DNA of 64,000 bases from Cycas panzhihuaensis (GCA_023213395.1 CM041465.1:34975741-35039740); one strand, 5' to 3'. Positions 23,481-34,187 are shown, counted from the stretch's first letter. A program made the numbers and translations. The notes: generated by a model from the sequence alone, not told the origin.

Positions 23481-24300
23481 TGAGCATAATATCACAGTAA
23501 CTCCTAGCATCAAACCTAAATATCAAAAACAACATCCTATTCACTCATATATCTCTCTTACTATCAAACAAGAAGTGGAGAAGTTGTTAGAAGTTGGATT
23601 CATTGAGAGTGGTAATTACTCTTAATGGGTTTCTAATATAGTTCCAGTTGTAAAGAAAAACAGTTCAATCTGAATTTTTATTAACTTCTGAAACATTAAT
23701 GAAGCATTCTCTAAAGATAATTTTCTTTTCCCTTTTCTTGATCAAATTTAGGATCAGACGACTAATTTCAAGGTGATGTCTCTTATGGATGTCTTTTATG
23801 GTTATAATCAGATTTCCATCTCACCTCGAGATTGTCATAAGACTGCATTCACTACTCCTCGGAGAACTTTCATGTATAAATTCATGCCTTTTAGATTGAA
23901 AAATACTAGTACTACTTATTAAAGAGTTGTGGTTTATATTTTTATGATTTGATTGGTAATATTATTACTATGTACTTAGATGATATACTTGTTCTTTCTT
24001 ACAAAAGATGTGATCATGTGTGTTACTTCAGAATCATCTTCAAAAGGTATAGGAAATATTATTTATGTCAGAATCCATCTAAATATGTTTTTGTCATAAC
24101 GTTAGGAAGAATATTAGGTAACATTATTTCCATAATGGGATTAGAATAGATCCGGACAAGATAAAGGTAATTATTGATATGCCTCCTAAAAGCTATAAAT
24201 AGATTAAATCCTTAGGTAGTTTTAGTTTCTTAAGATACTTTATTACCAATTTCACTTTGGATGCCAAGCCTATCATAAATCTCTTAAAGAAAGATGTGAA
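23480..24300 (+). pseudogene. Gypsy 1 reverse transcriptase
   Basis: The RT begins near the motif VTPSIKPKYQKQHPIHSYIS-type at about 23500. It continues through EVEKLLEVGFIES, FKVMSLMDVFYGYNQI, KTAFTTPRRTFMYKFMPF and the catalytic YLDD at 23973-23984 (intact). It then passes into SYKRCDHVCYFRIIFKRYRK. Stops occur at former Q and W positions. YLDD is also intact in the right arm (51419-51430). This polymerase would make the element cDNA. Confidence 0.9.
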
Positions 24301-24780
24301 ATTGTAATGAACTCCTTAAGTTTAAGAGTCCTTCAATAAGTTGAAGAAAGCCTTAATATCAACACATATTCTTGCTCTACTAATGTTTGATAAACCTTTT
24401 ATCTTGTATAGTTCATCTATAAAAGAATCGTTAGTGGGTATGTTAGCACAAGAGGATGACTTTGGTAAAGAACAAGTGATATATTTAATAAGTAGGACTT
24501 TAGTGGTTGATGAATTTTAGTATGGTCTTCTTGAAAAAGAATGCCTTACTTTAATCTTTACCACTAAGAAGTTATGACATTATCTTCTTACTAATAAGGT
24601 CCATCTTATTGTTCAATCTGATCCTATTAGATATTTTCTTACCAAAACTAATCTTACTAGGTAACTAAGTAAATGGTCCTTATTACTATAAGAATTTAAC
24701 TTTCATATTGTCAATAGAAAATATAAGAAAGGTATGGTCATCATTGAGATCATGTCTGATGCTCCTCTCCCTAATCCTAC
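24300..24780 (+). pseudogene. Gypsy 1 first (gypsy-type) RNase H
   Basis: Translation gives SFNKLKKALISTHILALLMF, then the RNase H strand YSSSIKESLVGMLAQEDDFG, then GLLEKECLTLIFTTKKL and LLTNKVHLIVQSDPIRYFL, ending in FNFHIVNRKYKKGMVI. This is the tethered RNase H of gypsy polymerases. It is decayed: the first catalytic D position reads S in YSSS. A linker with PSDDPWYGEIKSYL leads to the integrase. Confidence 0.8.
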
Positions 24781-24929
24781 CAAACAACCTATTGATGATA
24801 CTCTTCCAGATGAGCATGTTCTCCATGTCCAAGTTATCCCTTCTGATGATCCATGGTATGGAGAAATTAAATCATATCTTCACAATCAATCTTTCCCTTC
24901 TTCTTCTATGTCTAAGAAGAGAAGATGAA

Positions 24930-25970
24930 TTTAAAATGTTGTTATATATTATCTCTTACTTGATGATGTACTTTATAAATGTTCTTTTGATAGAATTTTA
25001 TTGAGATACCTTTCTCCCAATGAAACACTTATAGCCTTGATGGAATCCCATGAAGGAACGTGTGGTGGATATTTTGGTGGTTGATCAATGCCCTAACATA
25101 TTCTTCGTATGGGTTATTATTGGCCCACCTTATTTAAAGATGTTTATTCCATGTATAAAAATGTCAATCCCATGACCTTAATACACAAACCTACACATGA
25201 ATTGAAATCAATTATCTCACCTTAGCATTTCTCCCAATGGAGTTTTGATCTCATTGGTCAATTTTTTAGCATCATCTAAATCATAAGTTTATTATAACTA
25301 CAACTAAATACTTTACTAAATAGAGAGAAGTTATTATGTTAGTCATCAAGCATCGAAAGATTATTATCATATTCATTTTTAGCATATCATATGTATATTT
25401 AGAGTACCGATATTATTATTACCAATAATGTGATTTCATTTTATAATCCCCATGTTAGTGAAGTGTGTAATGAATTCCATGTTACTCATAGATTGTTAGC
25501 CCCTTATCACCCTCAAGTGAATGGCTAAATTAAATCCTTTAATAAAACTTTAGCCAAAATAGTCACAACCTCTCATAGAGAATTGCATGTTTAACTATTT
25601 CATGCATTATGAGATTATAAAATCTTGATTAGAAATGTTATAGGCATGACACTATTTTCTAGATGAGACTTATCTACATGCTTTACAAAATAATGTAGCA
25701 TATAAGGCTATGATTCAAGCTACATAATAGGTAGCTTAGGCCCAGAAAGTTTCATATTAGCAATAAAGTATTGAAGTTAGAATACCTCCATAATAAACAA
25801 TGGAAGTATTCTCCTAAGTAGGTTGGTCTCATCTAGTAATCAAAGATTTAAATAATTGAGTCTATCGAATCTCAACAATGGAAGGTTTAGAATTTAAAAA
25901 GTTTGTAAACTCCTAATATTTGAGGAAATTTTATACTTAGTAGCATTCCTTGTCTCTATAATAAGGATAA
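24930..25970 (+). pseudogene. Gypsy 1 integrase, N-terminal zinc site and D-D-E triad mutated
   Basis: The zinc domain starts ESHEGTCGGYFGG near 25027-25062, where the second histidine of the H-H-C-C set is tyrosine. HILRMGYYWPTLFKD follows. In the core, the first D is kept in FDLIGQFF (about 25228). The second D codon is AAT (Asn) at 25424-25426, and the E codon is AAA (Lys) at 25532-25534, exactly 36 codons later (D-X35-E). YHPQVNG and FNKTLAKI flank it. The C-terminal GLEFKKFVNS strand ends near 25920. The same Tyr, Asn and Lys are in the right arm, so these losses are older than the split. Confidence 0.87.
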
Positions 25971-26950
25971 ACTATAGCTCCAAAACTTCTTTTCTTGTCT
26001 AATGAGCTAAAACTATAGGTAGTTGTTTTTTAGTTTTTTCTTATCTTCTCTTGATTTATTCTTGCTTTCATAAATATTTTACTCACGATCATATAAGTTT
26101 ATTGCTCATTCTAGTATATGTATTGATTGAGAGTGCTCTTCTTTTAGGGTTTATTTTTTTCTCTTTTGAGCTCTGTGCTCGAGAGAATTTGGGCCCCTAG
26201 CCTTGTCATTTATCTTTATCCTTAAAAAAAGAGATTAGTTCATCAGCTTTATATATTCTGTTATTTAGATTATACTTCTACTTACTAGTCCTTCATCATG
26301 AGGATTCTTTCTTAGTCATATATCACCTACTATTTAATCTTTATTATTTTTTATCCTCAATTCTCTCTATCTATATTGTAAATTGAGTACTCATTATATC
26401 ACCTTCCTTTTATATTTGGAGACACTGTGATTTTGATTTCCCTTCTTTCCTATGGTTCAAACCTTAAGGAGATTAGTCTCATTTATCTTGGGTTCTATTG
26501 AAAAGGATAAATCCTTATTGTATTGAGTTAAAGAACTTCAACATTGGATGGTTATAAAACTTTTCTTATAAATATTAAAAAAGGTAAAAGGCAAAAGAAA
26601 AATTAATTAAAAAGACTTAAAAAGAAAGTAAAAGAACAAAAGCAAAAGAAGTATATTATTGTCATCCTATTGTAATCTAAGACATGTCGCGGATTTACTT
26701 CATCCATACATATCTATGTAATAGGTTGGGTTCATTTGGATAAATCATTCAACATGTTTAGGTATAACTATTTGGGTCCACCATGGCCTCAGTTATGATT
26801 AAACCTTGGTTGATACCTTTTGTTCTTATTCATCATAGCTATCTCAATTATGATTTTTTCTTTTTTCTTAATATAGTCAAAACTAATCTCATTCACTATC
26901 ATCTCCTTATTGATTAATTATTACACCTTCTTTCATTGATTACATTATCT
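25971..26950 (+). other. Gypsy 1 spacer between integrase and second RNase H
   Basis: About 1 kb with many stops in all frames. It includes an A-rich stretch at about 26570-26650. No domain recognised. In a live relative it could be an untranslated spacer before a separate 3' ORF. Confidence 0.5.
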
Positions 26951-27360
26951 CCAAATACTACTCCTATCTTCCTCTGGCATTGAGCATATTCACTGATGGA
27001 GATAGTAGAGGTAACCCATGACCATTTTCTATTGGTTAGGTGATCTATGGATAATCAAAAAATCCTCTCCTCTATGCTAGCCTATTTATACCTAGAGTAA
27101 CTAATAATAAAGTTGAATATTCAACGATCATTGAATTCTTATCTGATATCTCTCACTCTTATCCTGGGTCCATCATCATATATTCTAATTCTTAAATTGT
27201 AGTCTACCAGCTAGTTGGGATATATCAAGTGCACTCTTTATGACTCCTCCTCCACCATTAGGCTTTATTATTGTTATCATTATTTTCTTCAGTTATGATC
27301 TAGTATGTCCCTTATTCCCTTAATGCTAAAGCTAATATTCTTGTCTCTTCTATCTTGGAT
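26951..27360 (+). pseudogene. Archaeal-type RNase H (aRNH) downstream of gypsy 1 integrase
   Basis: One frame gives FTDGDSRGNP (catalytic D at 26995-26997), then NNKVEYSTIIEFLSDI (catalytic E at 27115-27117) and IYSNS-stop-IVVYQLVG, with Asn at 27187-27189 where the family has D. LNAKANILVSSILDD follows in another frame. The DGxSRGNPG, N-K-x-E-Y and D-S-Q-x-V-x-Q signatures are those of the archaeal/plant-type RNase H that Tat-group gypsy elements acquired in addition to their own. D-to-E (40 codons) and D-to-N (64 codons) spacing is the same in both arms. In-frame stops and the D-to-N change show that it is dead. Confidence 0.85.
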
Positions 27361-28024
27361 GATTATTTTGATTAACTTTCATCTTTTGGCTGGGGACACC
27401 TTACTCAAGAACAAGTATAAACTACCACTCAGAAAGAGTATACACTACTAGTTTTGAAGATAAAGGTCTAAGTAGTATGAAGGTTAAGATTATAGATTTA
27501 AGAATAAAATGAAGTGTTTAAAAGGATAGACCCACATAGGAATCTTAGGCCATAAAGGATCTTGGTAGGGGGCAAGATCCTAAAAGCTTCTTATCCCTAG
27601 AAGAAGCCAATGAGAAATTAAATATACTTGGAAAACTAATTGTTTATCGAGTGAGATTAATTCTTTTATTATGTAAACAACATGTTTTCTTTATGATATA
27701 TTATATGAATATGGATTTTACTCTATATTTATATAATCTGTGAGGAGTATGATGTGAATCATGTGAGTTTTTTCTTTTGAGAAATATACATTATTCCATC
27801 TTTTATTTTTATAAACCTATTATTGTTTGTTTTAGGTGGTTTTATGTTTATAAAATAGAATTGCTAATCCTTTCATCTACTCTGTTTTATCTTTTATTCA
27901 TTTTCTATCCTCTATTACTCCTAGCATCTGTCGTTTAAAACCTCTTTGCACTCTGGAATGAGTATAAACTACTATGTAATTCTGCAACACCTTTTAAGAA
28001 TGTGCATCCTTGTCATAACTTTTG
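27361..28024 (+). other. Gypsy 1 3' region, non-coding
   Basis: AT-rich, no gene. It ends where copia B begins. The segment 28025-28029 (ATTAG) is the target copy left of copia B, and its reverse (CTAAT) is at 47352-47356. Confidence 0.55.
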
Positions 28025-28029
28025 ATTAG

Positions 28030-28578
28030 TGTGAAAAGAGGCTAGATGGCCTCAGTCCCAAGATCTAAAAACTAGGATCATTCTAGTTCTAGTTCCATAA
28101 ATACAAACAAGTATAATAATCTTAAGGAAAATAGAGAGTAAAGAGACAATGCACAAATGAAGGAGCAAGAGAAAATGATACCCAATATGTGGAGTTGGAA
28201 TTGGTCCAACCTCCAAAGAATGAACAGTTTGATTAGCAAACTGATAGCATAACAATACAACTCCAACTCTCTTCTGAGACAATGAGAAGAGGTCTCATTA
28301 TATAGAGTGAGATGAGAGACCTAAGGCCTTGGATGTTTGACAAGTGTTAAACATCCAAGATACATGCCTGCATATTGGACATGTGTCCTTTTGGGCTCTC
28401 ATATGAGCAAAAATGCATGAGGGTCCATTTGACCCTTTAGTGACAACGTTATGTCACTAGAAAGAATGTGGGTGTGCACTTTATCACTTAAGTGATAAGT
28501 CACCCCTAATGTAAAAAGTACACATATTACATAAAAATTAAAGTACATTATCTTAACATGTAAACATAAGGTTTAACA
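28030..28578 (-). repeat. Copia B 3' LTR, left arm
   Basis: 549 bp. Begins TGTGAAAAGAGGC and ends GTTTAACA on the plus strand. A TATA box (TATATAA on the minus strand) lies at 28298-28304. Closely matches 46801-47351 reversed. Confidence 0.93.
28298..28304 (-). promoter_or_regulatory. TATA box of copia B LTR
   Basis: TATATAA on the minus strand, in the CTCTATATAATGAGACC context typical of plant LTR promoters. The matching box in the right arm is at 47076-47082. In the 34973-35547 LTR the site is altered by inserted bases. Confidence 0.65.
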
Positions 28579-28585
28579 CCCCCCC
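28579..28585 (-). other. Copia B polypurine tract
   Basis: Seven C on the plus strand (G7 on the minus strand) adjoin the LTR. The right-arm copy has AGGGGGGG at 46793-46800. Confidence 0.8.
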
Positions 28586-28599
28586 TTACTATTTACAAT

Positions 28600-29345
28600 G
28601 TTAAGTTAGACACCAAGACCATCTCAAATTTTATAAACTTCTCTACCAAGAGGCTTGATAAAGATGCTTACTGCTTCCTCCTCAGAGGTTTGTACCGGAG
28701 GTTGATCTCACCATTATGCATATGCTCTCGATGAAGTGATGATGAACCTCGATGTGTTTTGTCTCGTGCATGAAACACGGATTCTTAGCTAACTTGAGCA
28801 TACTTTGATTGTCATAATGTATCCTAGTGGGGTGATCTTGCTCAAGTCCAAGTTCCCCAAGAATCCATCATAGCTAGATAGCCTCATAAACCGTGACCGA
28901 TCGCAGCCTTTGTGCTATGCTTTGGTGGAGGATAAGATAACATTGGGTTGTTTCTTGCAACTCCATGAAATAATTGCTGAACAAAGGGAAAAACAGTATC
29001 CCGAGGTTGATCTTCTACTATCTTGGCAACCTGCCCAATCAAAATCTAAGAACCCTTCCAGAGTGAAGTTCTCATTATGTGCATACTCAAGGCCATACTG
29101 TAATGTGCCTTTGATGTACTTAAGTATGCATTTGGCTGTATTCCAGTGTATCTGATTGGGTTGAGACATGTAACGTGAGAAAATCCCAATAGTAAATAAA
29201 ATATCTAGTCGAGTGTTGGTGAGATAAATGAGACTCCCAATCAACTGCTTCAGAAGTGTAGGATCTACTAGTGTAGCTTCCTGATTGAGAGTAAGCTTAG
29301 ATCCATTCTCCATAGGTGTAGGCACTGTTTTGTAGTCGTGCATCC
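28600..29345 (-). pseudogene. Copia B RNase H, left arm
   Basis: The open minus-strand stretch 28915-29343 reads the copia RNase H start: HDYKTVPTPMENGSKLT, then QLIGSLIYLTNTRLDILFTI, FSRYMSQPNQIHWNTAKCIL and GFLDFDWAGCQDSRRSTSGY, then ISWSCKKQPNVILSSTKA. After this the frame is broken, but the domain continues to the PPT (a VDNIFTKPL-like region near 28640-28680). The catalytic D in DFDWAG and the E position in SSTKAE-type sequence place it firmly in the family. Confidence 0.88.
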
Positions 29346-29403
29346 TGAACCACTGTAAAATGTCCTAAGAATATTTCGCTTGGGAGATGAAGATATAACC
29401 TAG

Positions 29404-30235
29404 CTATTGCCATATCTCAAAGCCTAAAAAATAATGGAGAAGTCCAAGATCTGTCATCTTGAAACTTCTCTTCAAATCATCTTGGAGAATGTGAATCATG
29501 TTAGTGTCACTACCAGTGATCACTAAGTCATTTACATACAAGACAACAAAAATTACATGGTTTATTTCATTTTTTATATATAGATTAGGATCTGAAGTAG
29601 ATTGATGAAACCCATGTCTCAAGAAGTAGTCATCGATCTTTGAGTACCATGCCCTTGGAGCTTGCTTCGAGCCATATAACGCCTTTTTTAGGCGATATAC
29701 AAAATTCTCCTTGCCTTGTACTTTATATCTGGGAGGTTGCTCCAAATACACCTCCTCCTGAAGATCACCATTAAGAAAGGTACTCTTCATGTCCATCTGA
29801 TAAACATGCCATTTGCATTGAGCAGCTAAGGCCAAAATGAGTCTGATAGTATTCATATTCGCCACTGGTGCAAAAGTTTCTTCATAGTCTATGCCTTCTT
29901 TTTGTTTAAATCCTTTTGCTACAAGGTAAGCCTTCTGCCTTTTAAGTGAACCATCATAATGGAATTTGGTCTTGTAGACCTATTTGCAACCGATTGCCTG
30001 TTTGTTTTTAGGCAATTCAACCAAATTCCAAGTTCCATTTTTTTCAATAGAATGAATTTCTTCATCCATGGCAGCCTTCCAATTTTCATTTTTAGAAGCC
30101 TCCTCAAAAGTGGAAGGCTTATCAACACAAAGCACTTTAGCCATAAGTGCATAATTGGTTTGCTGTCGATATTTAGATGGATGTTTTCCTTCAATAATGT
30201 GACTGTCCTGAACTATTTGTGTATACCATTTGGGT
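29404..30235 (-). pseudogene. Copia B reverse transcriptase, left arm, YVND in place of YVDD
   Basis: Minus-strand translation gives the RT entry (a CKWVYKTKFHYDGSLKRQKA-like stretch near 29930-30000, frame broken). It continues with 29404-29865: NTIRLILALAAQCKWHVYQM, FLNGDLQEEVYLEQPP, LYGSKQAPRAWYSKIDDYFL and then LYVNDLVITGS. The catalytic motif at 29527-29538 is Y-V-N-D, so the first polymerase aspartate is lost (GAT to AAT). The right-arm copy has a different change (YVDA), so the two losses are independent. Confidence 0.92.
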
Positions 30236-30560
30236 AACTTTTGAATTGAAGTTACTTGAACCTCAAGATCTTCTGGTGTAAGTGGTTGGTCAATAGAAGA
30301 TGTACTTGGATCAAGTGGAGAAAATTCAGTTGAAGTAGACGGTCGATTAGTGCAGATGATGAACATGGTGTAGAGGATTGAGAGGGAAGGAAGGCCTCAA
30401 CAATCTTCTTACCTTTGTCAACAAGAGGTTGCATGGATGTTGTTTGCGCCTCCTTGTGATCTTCTTCAGCAAAGATGACATCTCGAGAGATATTTTCTTC
30501 CTATAGATCACACAACTTGTAGGCTTTGTTGTGAATGGCATAACCTACAAAGATACATTT
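30236..30560 (-). other. Copia B linker between integrase and RT, left arm
   Basis: Serine/threonine/proline-rich remnant (STSTEFSPLDPSTSSIDQPL and KLPKWYTQIVQDSHI in the 29980-30366 frame). Typical variable hinge. Confidence 0.65.
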
Positions 30561-31420
30561 CAGACTATGTTTGTCTAATTTCTTCCTTTGCTTATTGGGA
30601 ATATGCATATAAGTAGTGCACCCAAAAGTCCTCAAATGGCTGATAGTAGGCTTTTCGCCAGACCATGCCTCCTCAGGTGTCATGTTGATGACTGTTGTAG
30701 TAGGACTATGATTGGCCACATATGCACTGTGAAATGCTTCGCCAAGAAGATTGAGTGAGTCCTTGTATATGCATCATAGCTTTGGCTTTATTGGCCAAAG
30801 TTCTATTCATTCATTCAGAGACTCCGTTTTGTTGAGGAGTGTGAGGTATAGTTAGTTGTCTCTAAATGCCATTATCCTTGCAGTATTGTGTGAATTTATT
30901 TGATGTAAATTCACCTCTATTATCGTCTCCGAATATTTTGATTGAGTAGCCAGACTCATTTTCTACTTCAAGCTTGAATTCTTTGAACTTGGAAAATGCT
31001 TCAGATTTGTGTTTGATGAAATAGACTCAGACTTTGTGAGAAAAGTCATCAATGAAGGAGATGTAATATAAAGCTCCTCCAAAAGATGCTGTGGTCATAG
31101 GTCCACACAAATCCGAATGTACCAACTATAGAGGATGTGATGCACGCCACGCTTTGCCTTTAGGGAAAGGCAAGTGGTGTTGAGTTCCATAATACACGCT
31201 TCACAAAGACATTTTATTCCATAGATCTTTGGAAGCCCATATACCATGTTCTTGTTGATCATACGCCTCAAATTATCTAAGCTCAAATGGCCTGACGTTG
31301 ATGCCAAAGTTGTATCTTGGACAAGTAAGGAGTGGCAATGGAACCAAGTAAGCGTAATCAAGTGTTATATTATTTACATCCAACTTGTAGGCCTTGATCC
31401 TCATAGCCAACCACTACTAC
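30500..31420 (-). pseudogene. Copia B GAG-pre-integrase and integrase, left arm
   Basis: On the minus strand the HHCC domain (ASTSGHLSLDNLRRMINKNM, then LCEACIM) lies at about 31180-31310. The core shows IDDFSHKV-type sequence near 31020-31060, with a stop at the tryptophan that should follow. The C-terminal domain reads NMTPEEAWSGEKPTISHLRT, FGCTTYMHIPNKQRKKLDKH and SLKCIFVGYA (30501-30719). Frame breaks separate these. The integrase would insert the cDNA; it is not functional here. Confidence 0.85.
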
Positions 31421-31639
31421 TTGGCCTTCTTTGTCATTAATTATATATTTCCGCTTCGAATAATACACTCATCTCATGCTTGTCCAACTTGCTAATAGAT
31501 AGTAAGTTTTGTCCATTGAAGATATTAAATAGGCATTGCCATTGGGAAATGTGGAGGAAGGATTTGATGAAGAAGAAAATGGAGTTATTGTGCCTACTCT
31601 AGAAATTTTGATAGATTGATTATTCCCAAAGGTCACTGA

Positions 31640-31740
31640 TTGACCTTTGCCTTCCTTGATGCTGGTGAGGAGCTCTTCACTTCCAAATCATGTGTTGTAA
31701 AGCTTCAGAATCAATAATCCAAGGTTCATCAACCTTATAT
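31640..31740 (-). pseudogene. Copia B protease active-site region, left arm
   Basis: The minus strand reads EPWIIDSEALQHM at about 31675-31725. The catalytic D-S-G triplet has become D-S-E (glycine lost). The right-arm copy keeps WIIDS but has a one-base deletion right after it. The active site would process the polyprotein. Confidence 0.8.
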
Positions 31741-31865
31741 GTTTGATATACACAAAATAATTTGTCTTCATCTGTAAACTGATTAAAGTGGCGTTGAGTG
31801 CCACCTCTGAAACCCCTCCTTCCTCTTTGACCTCCTCGATAGGCACCTTGATTTGGTCAAGGGGT

Positions 31866-31973
31866 TGTCATTGTTATTGTTGTTCGAAACCACCATCGGT
31901 ACCATCGATGGGCTAACGCTGTCATTGTTATTGTTGTCACGAAACCACCACTGTACTACCGATGTATACTGCT
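31866..31973 (-). repeat. 54-bp tandem duplication inside copia B gag, left arm
   Basis: TGTCATTGTTATTGTTGT starts at 31866 and again at 31920. The following GAAACCACCAxxxxTACxx(A/C)CGATG also repeats. The right-arm copy at about 43465-43530 lacks a clear second unit. Confidence 0.7.
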
Positions 31974-31974
31974 T

Positions 31975-32780
31975 GTCGATTCAGATGATGTGGCTACTAC
32001 TGCTGGCGTAGATCTACTTGCTTTTTCCAACAATCAGGTGTTATGTGGCCAGGTTTGCCACATACGACATACAACATTGGTCCTTGAAGACCTAATGTTC
32101 ATGTTCAAACCGCTTAAAGTGTAGGTTTGGGTCATTATTTGGCCTTTGAATTGGCCATGAATGCACCTAATGTAGATGGTTCCTCCTCATTATCCTTAGT
32201 GTAGATTTGTTCTTCTTGAAGTAGCAGACTTTCAAATTCGTTGAATGTCATAGTTTTGAGAGAACCATCTCTTGTAGTAGACGAAATAAAGCCATTATAG
32301 TCCTTGGGTAAGGCTTTGGTGATGGAAGTGATCAATTCATCCCTTATAGCTGGACTACCAAGTGTATTCAGTTCATTACATACCTCCTTGATGGAGGAAA
32401 GGAAAGTTGACATGGGCTAGATAAATTTAACAGAATACAATTTTGCCTTAACCATTAAAATGCAAGCTTGATCTTACCTTTCATACAATGAGGACAAAGT
32501 GTCCCAAGCTTCCTTAGAAGTTTTAGCACCAGCAATATTATGATCTACATACACATCAACAATCATGTGAAGGAATGCCAAAGTAATTTCATCTTTGGCT
32601 TCCCAAGCAAAGAAGTAAAGCATCATCGTGTTCTACAATAACATCGGCATTGATAATGTGTTGGTCAAGGTAATCTCCTAAACATAACTCCAAAATTCAT
32701 TCATGATTAGCAAGTTTTAAGTGAGTCTCTTCCATTCTTGATAATTATCTTGTCCCGTTAACCGAATGGTGCATGCATTT
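31975..32780 (-). pseudogene. Copia B gag, left arm
   Basis: The minus-strand gag core is open at 32135-32413 (MSTFLSSIKEVCNELNTLGS, DELITSITKALPKDYNGF, SLLLQEEQIY), preceded by a stretch matching the right-arm AWDTLSSLYERR. The zinc knuckle at 32030-32071 reads Y-V-V-C-G-K-P-G-H-I-T-P-D-C. The first cysteine is tyrosine; the other three ligands are kept. This is the UBN2-like gag typical of copia elements. Stops and frameshifts are present. Confidence 0.87.
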
Positions 32781-33898
32781 AGCATGTTTATGGCGCCCAT
32801 GTTTCAGTTTATAAAAGTTTGAAGCTGCAGACAACCTAGAAACTCAAAGCTGCTGTTTAAGTTCTACCTTCTAACAAAACCAATAATCCCGATCTTACTA
32901 GAAGATCCAACAACTAAATGGGATGATGAGGCTGGAGGACTAGGCTATGGAGTTGGTCTAACTATGAACTATAGAAAGATCTAATAGTCGGCTAAGTTAA
33001 ATCTAGGACAAGGTAGGTAGGGTTGATATACATAGACGCACCATGCTTTCCCTGGGATTCACAGCCCAATAACATCCTTTTTTAACCTCCTTTCCCTCAA
33101 GCAACCTTAATTGTTATGCACTGACCATATGGTCGGTTGGTCCCCTAGGGAATGCACCAAGCTTAAGGTTAATTTAGAGGCAAGGTTTGAACCTTTTCCC
33201 GCCTTCCAATGATTTTAAGTCACTTTTTAGCAAATTTTAAGTGAACTTAGATTTCTTTTTGCTTGGAAAATGTACTTATGAAAATGCTTTGATTAGCTTT
33301 ACAATGAAAAGCGGCTTCAAGAGGAATCAATGTAAGTACATCAATATGAACACTAGTAGTGTTTTTGCAATGAGCACTTTAATGAAAATGTAGTGCTTTG
33401 TTGAACCAAGTAAGAAACCAAATGCTTGATTACAATAAGTTTTACAAAGTACTTTAAAAAAAAAAAAGGCTTAAGTACTGAAAAGAAGTAATGCAAAACT
33501 TGTGATGAAGATACGAGTGGGTTCCTTTTAATGAAAAAGAAGGACTAAGAGAACCACTTGCATGAAAATGGACATCAAGCACCAAGTGTTGGGACTTTAA
33601 ATTAGTCCCAACGATCAAAAGGAGAAGTGATTTTTATTAAATACAAAGTGTTTTAAATCCTCTTTGAGACTAAGGGTTATTAGGTCACCATGCAAGGTGC
33701 CTTAAAAGTGTTTAAAAATTACTGATAAATATCACTTTTTTTATATGAAAAACACTTGAAATCACTTCTCTTAAAGTCAATTAACACTTGTTCGAAAACC
33801 TTGAAAATGCCATGTAAGAGCTCTATATTCAATCGCTATATACTTGCTTTATCTTATTCGAAGTGTTTACCATGTAGCATGTAAGCTGTGAAACAACA

Positions 33899-34187
33899 CT
33901 TTAAGTATGAAAACAACTCTTTAAGTATGGAAAATAGCTCATAAATCACGGAAACAACTCTTAAGTATGAAAACACTATTGTTTAAGTATGAAAATAGCT
34001 TTTAAGTATGAAAACACAAATTTCCTTTAAGTATAAAAATAGCTCTTTAAGTATGAAAACAACTCTCATAAAGTATGAAACGGCTCTTTAAGTATGAAAA
34101 TAACTTTTAAGTATGAAAATAGCACTCATAAAGTATGAAAAAAACTCTTTAAGTATGAAAAATAGCTCTCATAAAGTATGAAAACTA
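33899..34187. repeat. Minisatellite, unit about 20-22 bp, about 14 copies
   Basis: Units of the form CTCTTTAAGTATGAAAACAA or CTCATAAAGTATGAAAATAG repeat about fourteen times with small changes. The core AAGTATGAAAA is constant. Its lengths vary by 1-3 bp between units. Confidence 0.88.

Larger units (their letters stand above)
17101..28029 (+). mobile_element. Ty3/gypsy element, Tat-like (gypsy 1), left-arm copy
   Basis: A degraded gypsy element with the order gag, protease, RT, RNase H, integrase, then a second archaeal-type RNase H. RT before integrase fixes the Ty3/gypsy order. The gag CxxHxxxxHDRSEC motif in place of a CCHC knuckle, the RT motif MPFxLKNTSTTY followed by YLDD, and the extra RNase H all point to the Tat group. 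The exact 5' limit is uncertain, and a 3' LTR is not visible before copia B interrupts it at 28030. The reverse copy occupies 47352 to about 58300. Confidence 0.85.

Noticed and set aside
28910-29155. Plus-strand ORF in copia B RNase H
   Set aside because: It is the antisense of a clear RNase H coding sequence.
1931-32071. G-to-A changes as a sign of APOBEC-like editing of retroelement cDNA
   Set aside because: C-to-T changes on the coding strand (CAA/CAG stops, H-to-Y) are equally visible, so there is no one-strand bias; methyl-cytosine decay is simpler and expected in plants.
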